A DNA stretch of 41,564 bases from contig JAZLHS010000112.1 of assembly GCA_045616885.1 (NCBI GenBank), forward strand, positions 1 through 41,564, written 5' to 3'. This DNA comes from RGIG250 sp045616885 (GTDB lineage Bacteria; Bacillota; Negativicutes; Selenomonadales; Selenomonadaceae). Shown here in pieces: positions 1 through 7,883 of this stretch (position 1 is its first letter; every line of letters begins with the position of its first letter). A program made the translations under genes and the position numbers. A model generated the notes under the pieces. That model did not search any database, was not told the origin of the DNA, and saw only the letters and a program-made list of their open reading frames with translations.

Positions 1-870
1 ACTATTATATACCATAGGCTTTGCTGATTGTTGTATAGCAGCATCCTGATTTATTTTAGAATCCGCCATATGTCCACCGGAACAACTGCCTATCAGCATA
101 CAGACAAAGAACAGCACCGCAATAAATCCGAGGCAACCCAAACACCCTTCTTTGCCCTTTGGCTGCATCGGTGTATCTGCAACGTCTAATGTATCTGCAT
201 TATAGCGTTTCAGTTTTTCCCTCACAGCCTTGATGCGTTCCTTATCTTTAATCCAAATCAGCTGGACGCTCCACTCTGCAATATAGATAGTCCTAAAAGC
301 CTCGTTATCTGGATATTGGTCACACAGCATATCCGCCGCATCAAGTATGAGGTATCTGCAACTAAAAATCTCTGCGTAATCATCTGTATCAATGCAAGAA
401 AACTCACTTGAAATATAAAAATCTACATCTGATGCTATGTCATCCAACAAGAAAAACAAGTCGCGTAATATACTCACCTTTTCTTCATCAGACATAGTTT
501 CCGCGCATACTTCGGTAATAAATGCTTTTATCTTTTCACCGCATTCATATCGATTGAACTCAGCATATTTACTTATATGCAATTTCAAATACAGAAGTTG
601 TGCATAAAGACCAGCTTCGACATTTTTAGGGTCTGAGAGCAGTACCTTATTATATATTTCATATGCCCGCTCGTACATATTGCTATTCAAAGCATTCCTA
701 GCCGCTTCAATCATGTTTGAAATGTTCTCGCCATCTGTCTGCTGCTCAGTTCGCTCAATAAAGATGGTCGATTCACAATATGAACATTTGATAAACTGCT
801 GCCGACCAGTTCCATTTATCGGGGCTCCGCAATGCGGGCATTTAAAAGATACAGTTTTCAGTGATTCCAT
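1..870 (-). CDS. Zinc-ribbon, TPR-like, single-membrane-span protein of unknown function (3' end outside window)
   Basis: I do not recognise this gene. Reading leftwards from an ATG at 870, the frame is open for 290 codons to the window edge, so the C-terminus is missing. An AGGTGA ribosome site lies just upstream (about 875-881). The N-terminus carries two CxxC pairs about 17 residues apart (CPHCG and CSYCE), typical of a zinc ribbon. Around residues 54-92 there is one TPR-like helical pair with the AL..N.YE.A...Y.KVL..DP.N spacing. Near residues 240-262 a hydrophobic stretch rich in Cys/Gly/Leu looks like one membrane segment, followed by a polar tail. This resembles small zinc-ribbon membrane proteins often annotated as hypothetical. 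It is AT-rich compared with the window from 1.7 kb on and is divergent from hicAB. The function is unknown. Confidence 0.75.
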   Translation of the reverse strand, partial: MESLKTVSFKCPHCGAPINGTGRQQFIKCSYCESTIFIERTEQQTDGENISNMIEAARNALNSNMYERAYEIYNKVLLSDPKNVEAGLYAQLLYLKLHISKYAEFNRYECGEKIKAFITEVCAETMSDEEKVSILRDLFFLLDDIASDVDFYISSEFSCIDTDDYAEIFSCRYLILDAADMLCDQYPDNEAFRTIYIAEWSVQLIWIKDKERIKAVREKLKRYNADTLDVADTPMQPKGKEGCLGCLGFIAVLFFVCMLIGSCSGGHMADSKINQDAAIQQSAKPMVYNS

Positions 871-970
871 AGCTGTCACCTCGTTATAATTTTATCTCCA
901 CCTTCAGTTTATTACAATATGTGTCCCATTATCACACCATTCATGAAATATTATATAAAGGGGCGTCTGC

Positions 971-999
971 TTGACTTTGTGTATTTTGCGTAATACAAT
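971..999 (+). promoter_or_regulatory. hicAB promoter with embedded operator-like palindrome
   Basis: A near-consensus sigma-70-type promoter: TTGACT at 971-976, a 17-bp spacer, and TACAAT at 994-999, about 20 bp before the hicA ATG. A perfect inverted repeat, TGTATT (980-985), N6, AATACA (992-997), fills the spacer and overlaps the -10 element. HicB antitoxins of this family usually repress their own promoter, so this is the obvious candidate HicB operator. The operator role is inferred; the repeat itself is seen. Confidence 0.7.
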
Positions 1000-1019
1000 A
1001 CTAAAAAGGATGTGATTTA

Positions 1020-1214
1020 ATGCCTTTAACTCTAAAAGAAATGATTAAAAAGCTGAACAAAGCCGGATTTGTTCATATCAAATCAAATAACGGGTCACAT
1101 CAAAAGTTTTATAATGCGACTACCAATATAACCGTTATCGTTCCTGTTCACGCCAAAGAATTAGGAAAAGCATTGGAGAAGGTCATTTTAAAACAAGCTG
1201 GAATAGAGGAGTAA
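1020..1214 (+). CDS. hicA: HicA-family toxin (mRNA interferase)
   Basis: A 64-residue protein with the HicA double-stranded-RNA-binding-like fold: an N-terminal helix (TLKEMIKKLNKAGF), then the G-S-H motif whose His27 is the expected catalytic residue, followed by QKF and a hydrophobic strand with VPVH. HicA toxins cleave mRNA and are neutralised by HicB. The length is typical for the family. The ATG is preceded by AAAGGA about 9 bp upstream. The stop lies 6 bp before hicB, so the pair is one operon in the usual toxin-antitoxin order. No residue that should be essential is missing, so the toxin looks intact. Confidence 0.92.
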   Translation: MPLTLKEMIKKLNKAGFVHIKSNNGSHQKFYNATTNITVIVPVHAKELGKALEKVILKQAGIEE

Positions 1215-1220
1215 TTCATT

Positions 1221-1607
1221 ATGGCAGTGTATTTTTTCCCGGCAATCTTCATGAAAGAAGATGTCGGTTATTCCGTTCGAGTGCCGTCTTTACCCGGATG
1301 TTTTTCTCAGGGAGATAATCTGCAGCACGCCACAGAAATGGCCAGTGAGGCTATCGGCCTAATGCTTGAAGGCGTTTCCCAAAAGGATTACCCAGAGCCA
1401 GTTATGCCATCTATGGATGAACTTGACGACGGTGATGTTATTGTCGCAGTACCATTTGACAAGACTGCTTACGACAGAAAATACAATTCCGGGTCTGTAA
1501 GGCGAAATGTCTCTCTCCCCAAATGGCTCGATTCGCTGGCCGCAGAGAATAATTTAAGCCTGTCAACCGTTTTGCAAAAAGGACTGCGGTCTGCCTTGAA
1601 TGTTTAA
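1221..1607 (+). CDS. hicB: HicB-family antitoxin
   Basis: A 128-residue antitoxin partner of HicA. Residues 1-50 show the partial RNase H-like HicB fold, with YSVRVPSLPGCFSQGD followed by a helix containing AIGLML. Residues about 92-125 (VRRNVSLPKWLDSLAAEN and following) look like a ribbon-helix-helix DNA-binding segment, so this is the type that can bind its own promoter. The ribosome site GAGGAG overlaps the end of hicA. The gene is convergent with mupG, and a bidirectional hairpin separates them. Assignment rests on family resemblance and on the hicA neighbour. Confidence 0.92.
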   Translation: MAVYFFPAIFMKEDVGYSVRVPSLPGCFSQGDNLQHATEMASEAIGLMLEGVSQKDYPEPVMPSMDELDDGDVIVAVPFDKTAYDRKYNSGSVRRNVSLPKWLDSLAAENNLSLSTVLQKGLRSALNV

Positions 1608-1677
1608 TGTAAACACTCAGAATTATAAGCCGTTGTATTTTTAACAGTTTGCATATAACCCATACCAACTCTATAAA

Positions 1678-1711
1678 AACAGCCGACAATCATCAAAAAT
1701 TGTCGGCTGTT
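1678..1711. terminator. Bidirectional terminator between hicB and mupG
   Basis: A perfect 13-bp stem, AACAGCCGACAAT (1678-1690) with its complement at 1699-1711, and an 8-nt loop. On the minus strand it is followed by a T-rich tract and lies directly after the mupG stop, so it fits best as the mupG terminator. It may also stop hicAB transcription. Confidence 0.8.
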
Positions 1712-1713
1712 CT

Positions 1714-2823
1714 CTATTTCACCGCAAAGCGAAGTTTTTCTATTGTTCTCTTTACTGCTCTCAACAGAGCAAATTCTTCCGGGCTGAGCTGACCGATGAC
1801 GTTCACTGTCCCATCAGGTGGCAGGTCACGAAGAGTTATCTGTAGCTCCCCCTGATAGCGCCCGGCCAATTCATTGTCGACGGTCACAGTACCAGCCGGC
1901 CGTGGTCTTGCCGGCTGCGGCATCACACTCAGGCCCAGCTTCTTCAATCGAGGCCGACTGTCAGCTGCCCGCACCGCGTCTCTCGCTCTGTCCGGCCGCA
2001 CGTCAAAGGCCTCTGTGAAAAATTCTTCCGACACTCCTGCATCCGGCTCCAACGTCAAATGGAATACGACATCTCCACCTTCAACGGCCTCGAAGGCCGT
2101 CAGCTCGTCATTCGTCACCGCCGGGTCACCGAAGAATATAGCATCGACCCCCAGCAGCGGCAGCTGTCTCATCGCCTCAGCTGCCGACATTTTCCTATGC
2201 TCTTCCAATGTCGGCAGTCCTGCGTACACGGGACTTCGATGCCTCGCCGCCGGGATAAATGCTCCGACCGGTATTCCCTGCTCCTGCCAGCGGCGATTCT
2301 GCTCACAGAAGAAATCAATGTCAAGACCGGTATTAACCCGTGGATAATAGTTATGAACAGCAATAATCCGACTGTCGGAGAAGCTGCCGTTCCCCTTCAG
2401 CTGTCGAAGGAATTTCACATCGGTAACAGTGCTGGCATTGAGACAAAAACGCATCGTTTCATCCTGCGACAGCAACGCCGTCATTTCCTCTGTTGACAGG
2501 CCTCCATCCAGCCGCAGTACCGTTATTCCCAGCCTTTTAGCCAGCTCAATATCAGCCTTTATCTTCCCGGTAAAACCCAGCCCTGCGGCTGCCTCCGGCG
2601 AATAGTCGGCGATTACCTCCATGCCCTGCTGACGAGCCAGCTGAAGCAGCTTCTGTAAATCCTGCCGCGCTTTTTCGTAGTCAGCCTCAGGCAGCTGCAG
2701 GGACGTGAACAATGCTGTACAGCCATGAGTTGCTGCCCCCAGCAAAGTCTTTTCATTCTCTCCGGCAGTGCAATCACTCAGCCCCGGGTAGAGCGAGATC
2801 CCTCTGACAATTTTATTTGACAC
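1714..2823 (-). CDS. mupG: MupG-family (DUF871) 6-phospho-N-acetylmuramidase
   Basis: A 369-residue protein of the DUF871/MupG family. Known members hydrolyse MurNAc-6-phosphate-GlcNAc during peptidoglycan recycling, releasing MurNAc-6-phosphate. The N-terminal ~235 residues read as a TIM-barrel (RGISLYPG near the start, then TSLQLPE, VIADYSP, LRLDGGL and an HNYYPR segment). The C-terminal ~110 residues form the second, cyclophilin-like domain, with GRYQGELQI. The start is a GTG at 2823, with AAGGAG located over the end of murQ. It sits directly after murQ, separated by 7 bp, and MurQ acts on its product. That pairing strongly supports the assignment. Confidence 0.88.
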   Translation of the reverse strand: MSNKIVRGISLYPGLSDCTAGENEKTLLGAATHGCTALFTSLQLPEADYEKARQDLQKLLQLARQQGMEVIADYSPEAAAGLGFTGKIKADIELAKRLGITVLRLDGGLSTEEMTALLSQDETMRFCLNASTVTDVKFLRQLKGNGSFSDSRIIAVHNYYPRVNTGLDIDFFCEQNRRWQEQGIPVGAFIPAARHRSPVYAGLPTLEEHRKMSAAEAMRQLPLLGVDAIFFGDPAVTNDELTAFEAVEGGDVVFHLTLEPDAGVSEEFFTEAFDVRPDRARDAVRAADSRPRLKKLGLSVMPQPARPRPAGTVTVDNELAGRYQGELQITLRDLPPDGTVNVIGQLSPEEFALLRAVKRTIEKLRFAVK

Positions 2824-2830
2824 GTTGCTG

Positions 2831-3736
2831 TCACTCCTTGCCCCTGTTGACTGCCTTTGCCAATACGCCGTCTACCTCCGCCAGTCGCCGGGTGGCTTCT
2901 GCTTCATCAATACCGGCGACAATCATCAAGATTGCGGTCTTGGCACTTCCCTTTGCTTCCGTCAGAGTGGTCTTCGCCTGCTCCTCTGTGCAGTTCGCAG
3001 CCGCCATGACGATGCGGACAGCCCTTGCCTTCAGCTTCTCATTTGTTGCCCGGACATCCACCATGAGATTTCCGTAGACCTTCCCCAGCTTTACCATAGT
3101 GCCGGTAGAAATCATATTGAGTATGAGCTTTGTAGCGGTTCCGGCTTTCATTCTGGTAGAGCCGGTGATGACCTCGCCCCCTACCGGGCAGACAATTCCC
3201 CGCTTGGCTATCTTCGCAATGGCCGCTCCCGGAGTCATGGTCACGGCCGCTGTATATGCACCCTGACTTTTGGCGTATTCCAGCGCGCCGATAACATAAG
3301 GAGTCCTACCGCTGGCTGCTATTCCCACTACCACATCACTCGCGCCGACGTCAAGGTTTCGCAGGTCATTTGCGCCCTGCTCTCTGTCATCCTCTGCTCC
3401 TTCTACAGCGTTGCGGATTGCCGTATCGCCTCCGGCAATCAAGCCCACAACGAGGTCAGGCTCCACGCCGAATGTAGGTGGACACTCAGAGGCATCGAGT
3501 ATACCCAGTCGCCCGGAGGTGCCGGCCCCTACATAGTAAAGATGACCTCCTCGCCGCAACCTCAGGGTAACTTCATCCACTACTGCGGCAATATCCTCCA
3601 GGCACCTGCTCACGGCCAGCGGGACATTCATGTCCTCCTCGTTTATCACCTTGAGCATCTGAACCGTTGCCATTTCGCCAATGCCAGTTGTCCGCTCGTT
3701 TCTCTGCTCGGTAGCAAGTTCATCCAAGTTTACCAT
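2831..3736 (-). CDS. murQ: N-acetylmuramic acid 6-phosphate etherase MurQ
   Basis: A 301-residue SIS-domain enzyme that cleaves the D-lactyl ether of MurNAc-6-phosphate to GlcNAc-6-phosphate and lactate in the cytoplasm. Visible signatures are the sugar-phosphate loop GAGTSGRLG (residues 70-78) and the following DASECPPTFG segment, whose glutamate matches the catalytic acid of known MurQ enzymes. Further on is GSTRMKAGTATK, also typical. The length is normal. The ATG at 3736 has only a modest GAGGG ribosome site. It is first in a two-gene unit with mupG. No MurNAc phosphotransferase permease is adjacent. Confidence 0.95.
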   Translation of the reverse strand: MVNLDELATEQRNERTTGIGEMATVQMLKVINEEDMNVPLAVSRCLEDIAAVVDEVTLRLRRGGHLYYVGAGTSGRLGILDASECPPTFGVEPDLVVGLIAGGDTAIRNAVEGAEDDREQGANDLRNLDVGASDVVVGIAASGRTPYVIGALEYAKSQGAYTAAVTMTPGAAIAKIAKRGIVCPVGGEVITGSTRMKAGTATKLILNMISTGTMVKLGKVYGNLMVDVRATNEKLKARAVRIVMAAANCTEEQAKTTLTEAKGSAKTAILMIVAGIDEAEATRRLAEVDGVLAKAVNRGKE

Positions 3737-3770
3737 AGTCTGCCCTCTGTATCGTCTGCCTGAATAAAAT

Positions 3771-3812
3771 AAGGAGCTGTGAAAAATGAAAGCTCATTTT
3801 TCACAGCTCCTT
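3771..3812 (-). terminator. purC terminator, member A of a recurring hairpin family
   Basis: A perfect 19-bp stem, AAGGAGCTGTGAAAAATGA (3771-3789), loop AAGC, complement 3794-3812, followed on the minus strand by a T-rich tract. It lies just after the purC stop. The stem and loop closely match hairpins at about 14026 and 18923. Confidence 0.85.
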
Positions 3813-3820
3813 CATCTCTA

Positions 3821-4696
3821 TTATGCTTCGAACTTTTCTCCGGTGAGGAGTTCGTATGCTTCGTGGTACTTCTGAATGGTCTTGTCGATTATCTCCATGG
3901 GCAGGCAGTAGTCGCTGGACGGATTGGCGCTGAGCCAGTCACGAACGAACTGCTTATCATAGGAAGGCTGGGACTTGCCGGCTTCATAGCCCTCAAGCGG
4001 CCAGAAGCGAGAGCAGTCCGGAGTAATCATCTCGTCGCCGAGGACTATGTTACCCTCCTCATCGAGACCGAACTCGAACTTGGTGTCGGCAATGATGATA
4101 CCACGGGTGAGCGCATAGTCAGCGCACTTCTTGTAGATAGCGAGAGTGTACTCCTTCAGCTTCTCGGCATATTCCTTGCCGTGACCCGGATACATCTTCT
4201 CCATCATCTCAGCGCCCTGCTCAACGGAAATATTCTCGTCATGGTCGCCGATTTCAGCCTTGGTGCTGGGGGTGAAGATAGGCTCGGGGAGCTTCTGAGA
4301 CTCCCTCAGACCTTCCGGCAGCTTAATGCCGCAAATCTCGCCGGTCTTCTGATAGCTCTCCCAACCGCTGCCGGTGATATAGCCACGAACGATGCACTCC
4401 ATGGGAAGCATGGTGAGCTTCTTGCACTTCATGCTGTTGCCGGTGAACTCAGGCTTCTGGAAAAACTCCGGCATATCTTTGGTATCAACGGAAATCATGT
4501 GGTTAGGAACGATATCCTTGGTGAAATCAAACCAGAACTTGGAAATCTGAGTGAGAACAGCGCCCTTAGTTCTGATGTTGTTCTTCAGAATATGGTCAAA
4601 AGCGGAAATACGATTGGTAGCTACCATGATGATAGAATCACCGGCATCGTACATCTCGCGAACTTTTCCGGATTTAAAAGGTTTATATTCCTGCAT
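3821..4696 (-). CDS. purC: Phosphoribosylaminoimidazole-succinocarboxamide synthase PurC
   Basis: A 291-residue SAICAR synthetase, the purine-synthesis step that joins aspartate to CAIR using ATP. Typical segments include the N-terminal GKVREMYD, then ATNRISAFDHIL, MECIVRGYITGSGW, STKAEIGDHDENIS and the IIADTKFEFGLD / GDEMITPDCSRFW region. It belongs to the longer (~290-residue) PurC subgroup rather than the ~237-residue one. The ATG at 4696 has GGGAGG about 9 bp upstream. No other purine genes are next to it. It is a single-gene unit between two terminators. Confidence 0.95.
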   Translation of the reverse strand: MQEYKPFKSGKVREMYDAGDSIIMVATNRISAFDHILKNNIRTKGAVLTQISKFWFDFTKDIVPNHMISVDTKDMPEFFQKPEFTGNSMKCKKLTMLPMECIVRGYITGSGWESYQKTGEICGIKLPEGLRESQKLPEPIFTPSTKAEIGDHDENISVEQGAEMMEKMYPGHGKEYAEKLKEYTLAIYKKCADYALTRGIIIADTKFEFGLDEEGNIVLGDEMITPDCSRFWPLEGYEAGKSQPSYDKQFVRDWLSANPSSDYCLPMEIIDKTIQKYHEAYELLTGEKFEA

Positions 4697-4775
4697 TAAA
4701 ATTGCCTCCCAAATTACAAATCATAATATACTTACGGCATACGATAGCATACCACAGAATAGCCTGTTTCGCAAT

Positions 4776-4815
4776 AAAAAATCCCGGTACACGGAAAATG
4801 TACCGGGAAATTTTT
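4776..4815 (-). terminator. Terminator of the rplJL operon
   Basis: A 10-bp stem, TCCCGGTACA (4782-4791) with its complement at 4799-4808, flanked by A-runs and T-runs. It lies about 45 bp past the rplL stop. Confidence 0.85.
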
Positions 4816-4857
4816 GCTGTGTTTTTGGAATCGTGGTAAAAGAGTCGAGGGATTAAA

Positions 4858-5226
4858 TTACTTAATCTCGACAGTAGCGCCAGCCTCTTCGAGCTTAGCC
4901 TTCATGGACTCAGCATCAGCCTTGGCAACCTTCTCCTTAACCGGAGCCGGAGCGCCATCAACAAGAGCCTTAGCTTCCTTCAGGCCGAGACCGGTGAGCT
5001 CACGAACAACCTTGATAACGCCGATCTTCTGAGCGCCAGCGCTGGCAAGGATAACGTCGAACTCGGTCTTCTCTTCTTCAGCAGCAGCAGCCGGAGCAGC
5101 AGCGGCAGCAACAGCAACCGGAGCAGCAGCGCTAACGCCGAACTTCTCTTCCATAGCTTTTACGAGCTCAGCAAGCTCAAGAACAGTCATGCTTTCAACA
5201 GCAGAAATGAATTCTTCTTTAGTCAT
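4858..5226 (-). CDS. rplL: 50S ribosomal protein L7/L12
   Basis: A 122-residue stalk protein that recruits GTPase translation factors. The N-terminal dimerisation region (TKEEFISAVESMTVLELAELVKAM) is followed by an Ala-rich hinge and the C-terminal domain with VIKVVRELTGLGLKEAKALVDGAP. The start is ATG 5226, with GGAGGG at the right distance. An upstream in-frame ATG at 5241 overlaps that ribosome site and is not the start. It is the last gene of the ribosomal operon, 66 bp after rplJ. Confidence 0.96.
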   Translation of the reverse strand: MTKEEFISAVESMTVLELAELVKAMEEKFGVSAAAPVAVAAAAAPAAAAEEEKTEFDVILASAGAQKIGVIKVVRELTGLGLKEAKALVDGAPAPVKEKVAKADAESMKAKLEEAGATVEIK

Positions 5227-5292
5227 TGTAAAACCCTCCATAAAGTTTTGTTTTTCTTAAAAATCATCTATGCGACATTCTGTCGCCAAATA

Positions 5293-5841
5293 TTAGGCAG
5301 CGCCCTGTTCTTCCTTCTGCTTGCGGATAGCCTCAAGCACATAAACGGCGTTGCGGATAATGCCGGACAGGCAGCTGACAGTTCCGCTGATCGGAGCCTG
5401 CATAGAACCAAGCAGCTTTGCGATGAGGACCTCGCGGCTCGGCAGATCTGCCAGAGCAGCAACACCCTTTGCATCAATTACGGTACCATCAACGATACCA
5501 GCCTTAACGACGAGCTTCTCGTCCTTATCCAGCTTGTTCTTCTTAACGAACTCAGCGATGACCTTGGCCGGAGCTACAGCATCAGTAAGAGAATAAGCCA
5601 TAGCGGTAGTGCCATTGAGGCTCGGAGCGAGGTCATCGAGACCTGCCTCCTTAGCGGCGATAGCGGTCAGCGTGTTCTTAACAACCTTGTAGGTGACGCC
5701 GGCAGCGCGAAGCTCGCGACGCAGCTGAGTGTCCTCGAGCACCGTCAGCCCTTTGTACGTCGTGAAAACTACACCCTGTGCAGTAGTCATCGCTTCCTTG
5801 AGAGCGGCAACTTTGAGTTCTTTCTCTTTCGTTACTCCCAT
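5293..5841 (-). CDS. rplJ: 50S ribosomal protein L10
   Basis: A 182-residue L10, the stalk base that binds 23S rRNA and anchors the L7/L12 dimers. Typical sequence: GVTKEKELKVAALKEAM at the N-terminus, then VVFTTYKGLTVLEDTQLRRELR and the KNTL segment. The C-terminal ~30 residues form the L7/L12-binding helix. The start is ATG 5841, because AGGAGGTG lies 7 bp upstream; the in-frame extension to 5862 has no comparable ribosome site. It is preceded by a structured leader, the known site of L10-L12 autoregulation in bacteria. Confidence 0.96.
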   Translation of the reverse strand: MGVTKEKELKVAALKEAMTTAQGVVFTTYKGLTVLEDTQLRRELRAAGVTYKVVKNTLTAIAAKEAGLDDLAPSLNGTTAMAYSLTDAVAPAKVIAEFVKKNKLDKDEKLVVKAGIVDGTVIDAKGVAALADLPSREVLIAKLLGSMQAPISGTVSCLSGIIRNAVYVLEAIRKQKEEQGAA

Positions 5842-5870
5842 GAAAACACCTCCTCTCGACAAATTCGTAG

Positions 5871-6000
5871 AAAAAGGGCTCCGACTGTATGTCGGGGGCC
5901 GTCAATTTATCTTGACAGGCGTTCCGACCTCGGCGGGCGGGTTATACCCTTTGAATGCTTCTGCATGCCAGCTGTCTACAGCCGCGAACCTATGCTATTT
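5871..6000 (-). promoter_or_regulatory. L10 leader RNA with putative attenuator hairpin
   Basis: The 180-bp gap between rplA and rplJ is rich in inverted repeats. On the minus strand, the last strong hairpin (plus 5877-5900: GGCTCCGAC against GTCGGGGGCC) is followed by a run of five T, which is terminator-like, about 30 nt before the rplJ ATG. An earlier hairpin (GTCAA / TTGAC around plus 5901-5920, extended by GCC/GGC) shares bases with it, so the two could be alternatives. This is the position and style of the L10 leader. The exact fold was not computed. Confidence 0.6.
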
Positions 6001-6024
6001 GCAAATTTAGTGAAGGCCGTTTTA

Positions 6025-6708
6025 TCAGCCCTGAGCTACTTCGACAGCCGGTCCCATAGTGGAAACTACGGTGATGCTCTTTACATACTGTCCCTTTGCA
6101 GCTACAGGCTTAGCCTTAATAAGGGTATCCATGATGGTCTGGAAGTTCTGGAGGAGCTTTTCGCCCTCGAAAGAAGCCTTACCGATAGGAACATGGACAT
6201 TACCCTGCTTGTCGGTACGGTACTCTACCTTACCGGCTTTGATTTCAGCGATGGCCTTGGTGAGGTCCATAGTGACAGTGCCCAGCTTCGGGTTCGGCAT
6301 CAGGCCGCGAGGACCGAGAACCTTACCGAGGCGGCCAACAACGCCCATCATGTTGGGAGTAGCTACAGCCACATCAAAATCGAACCAACCACCCTGAATC
6401 TTGGTTACGAGCTCTTCAGCGCCTACATAGTCAGCACCTGCAGCCTCTGCTTCAGCAACCTTGTCGCCCTTTGCAAAGACGAGAACTCGCTTGGTCTTGC
6501 CGGTACCATTGGGCAGTACAACTGCGCCACGGACCTGCTGATCAGCATACTTCGGATCGACGCCGAGACGAACATGGAGCTCGATGGTCTCATCGAACTT
6601 AGCCGTCGCAGTCTTCTTTACGAGCTCCATTGCTTCGGCAGGAGCGTAAGCCTTGCCTTCTTCAATGAGCTTTGCGGCGTCCTGGTACTTCTTACCGTGT
6701 TTTGCCAT
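6025..6708 (-). CDS. rplA: 50S ribosomal protein L1
   Basis: A 227-residue L1, the mobile rRNA-binding arm at the E-site. The sequence is canonical throughout: AKHGKKYQDAAKLIE, then KFDETIELHVRLGVDPKYADQQVRG, the GGWFDFDVAVATPNMMG segment, GPRGLMPNPKLGTVT and the C-terminal YVKSITVVSTMGP. The length is normal. It follows rplK by 62 bp. The ribosome site AAAGGAG lies somewhat far (about 12 bp) from the ATG. Confidence 0.97.
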   Translation of the reverse strand: MAKHGKKYQDAAKLIEEGKAYAPAEAMELVKKTATAKFDETIELHVRLGVDPKYADQQVRGAVVLPNGTGKTKRVLVFAKGDKVAEAEAAGADYVGAEELVTKIQGGWFDFDVAVATPNMMGVVGRLGKVLGPRGLMPNPKLGTVTMDLTKAIAEIKAGKVEYRTDKQGNVHVPIGKASFEGEKLLQNFQTIMDTLIKAKPVAAKGQYVKSITVVSTMGPAVEVAQG

Positions 6709-6770
6709 TTGTTTGTGTTTCTCCTTTCGTGGTCAAGCGGGATTTCCCTCCCACGACACTCGACTTCATC

Positions 6771-7199
6771 TTAGTCGACGATGTCGATGCCCATGCTGCG
6801 TGCAGTACCCTCAATCATGCGGGTAGCAGCCTCGATATCGGATGCGTTGAGATCCGGCATCTTAAGCTCGGCAATTTCCTTTGCCTTGGCGCGGGGCAGT
6901 TTTGCAACCTTCTTCTTGTTGGGTTCACCGGAGGCTGTCTCGATACCAGCGGCCTTCTTGAGGAGGACCGGAGCCGGCGGAGTCTTGGTGATGAAAGTGA
7001 AGGAACGGTCTTCGTAGACAGAAATAACTACCGGGATGACGAGGCCAACCTGCTGAGCCGTGCGGTCATTGAACTGCTTAACGAACTCCATGATGTTGAC
7101 ACCAGCCTGACCCAGAGCCGGACCTACCGGAGGAGCCGGAGTAGCCTTGCCTGCCAGGACCTGCAGTTTTACAACTTTAGTAACCTTCTTTGCTGCCAT
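6771..7199 (-). CDS. rplK: 50S ribosomal protein L11
   Basis: A 142-residue L11, which binds 23S rRNA in the GTPase-associated centre. Recognisable from KLQVLAGKATPAPPVGPALGQ, the NIMEFVKQFNDRT helix, the TPPAPVLLKKAAG linker and the C-terminal RMIEGTARSMGI. An ideal AAGGAGGTGA ribosome site precedes the ATG at 7199. It is downstream of nusG in the conserved order. Confidence 0.97.
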   Translation of the reverse strand: MAAKKVTKVVKLQVLAGKATPAPPVGPALGQAGVNIMEFVKQFNDRTAQQVGLVIPVVISVYEDRSFTFITKTPPAPVLLKKAAGIETASGEPNKKKVAKLPRAKAKEIAELKMPDLNASDIEAATRMIEGTARSMGIDIVD

Positions 7200-7239
7200 T
7201 CTAATTTCACCTCCTTGGGGATTGAAGCTCTTTCTTATA

Positions 7240-7842
7240 TCAGAGAGCCTCTACTTCATCGACGCCCAGTTCTACCCGGACATCTCTGCCATCCATTATC
7301 TGGGTGACGATGGTAACGCGGCCGTTTTCGCGATCGATAGCCACCACAGTACCCGTATAGTTCTCATACGAGCCCTTGATGACGCGAACGCCTTCGCCCT
7401 CCGTTACCTGTATATCAAAGGTGACCTTGGCTTCCGCCTGAGTTGCCTTTAATATGCTTTCTACCTCAGACCTTGTAAGAGGACTGGGCTTTGTTCCGTC
7501 CGGTCCTACGAAGCGGGTTACGCCCGGAGTATTGCGGACGACATACCAGGAAAAGCCGTTCATGAGCATCTCTACCAGAACATAGCCCGGGAAGAGCTTG
7601 CGCTCTACAGTATGCTCTTTGCCGTTCCTGATGACAATCTCTTTTTCCAGCGGCACGATTACATTGAAAATCTGCGCTTCCAGACCCATGGAACGAACCT
7701 TACGCTCCAGGTCATTCTTGACCTTGTTCTCGTAACCGGTAGCAGTGTGAATGACATACCAGTGACGCTCGGTCTCAGGCTCACAATCATCCATGTGAGC
7801 TGCCGCTGCTTCCTTGATTTCCAAATCTTTTTCTTGTTCCAT
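7240..7842 (-). CDS. nusG: Transcription termination/antitermination factor NusG
   Basis: A 200-residue NusG that binds RNA polymerase and modulates pausing, termination and coupling to ribosomes. The NGN domain begins at RHWYVIHTATGYENKVK and includes LFPGYVLVEM and WYVVRNTPGVTRFVG. The C-terminal KOW domain includes GEGVRVIKGSYENYTGTV. About 27 acidic residues precede the NGN domain, longer than in many NusG proteins. The ribosome site before ATG 7842 is weak, so an internal start such as the Met at residue 17 is possible. Confidence 0.96.
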   Translation of the reverse strand: MEQEKDLEIKEAAAAHMDDCEPETERHWYVIHTATGYENKVKNDLERKVRSMGLEAQIFNVIVPLEKEIVIRNGKEHTVERKLFPGYVLVEMLMNGFSWYVVRNTPGVTRFVGPDGTKPSPLTRSEVESILKATQAEAKVTFDIQVTEGEGVRVIKGSYENYTGTVVAIDRENGRVTIVTQIMDGRDVRVELGVDEVEAL

Positions 7843-7883
7843 GATCTATCCGGGGATGACCGGCATCCCCACACCTCCCCGCG

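Noticed and set aside
680..889. 69-codon plus-strand frame
   Set aside because: Lies opposite the start of the zinc-ribbon gene, whose CxxC motifs and ribosome site make the minus strand the coding one.
5248..6774. 508-codon plus-strand open frame across rplJ and rplA
   Set aside because: It is antisense to two certain ribosomal genes and the L10 leader, has no recognisable domain, and open antisense frames are common opposite codon-biased genes.
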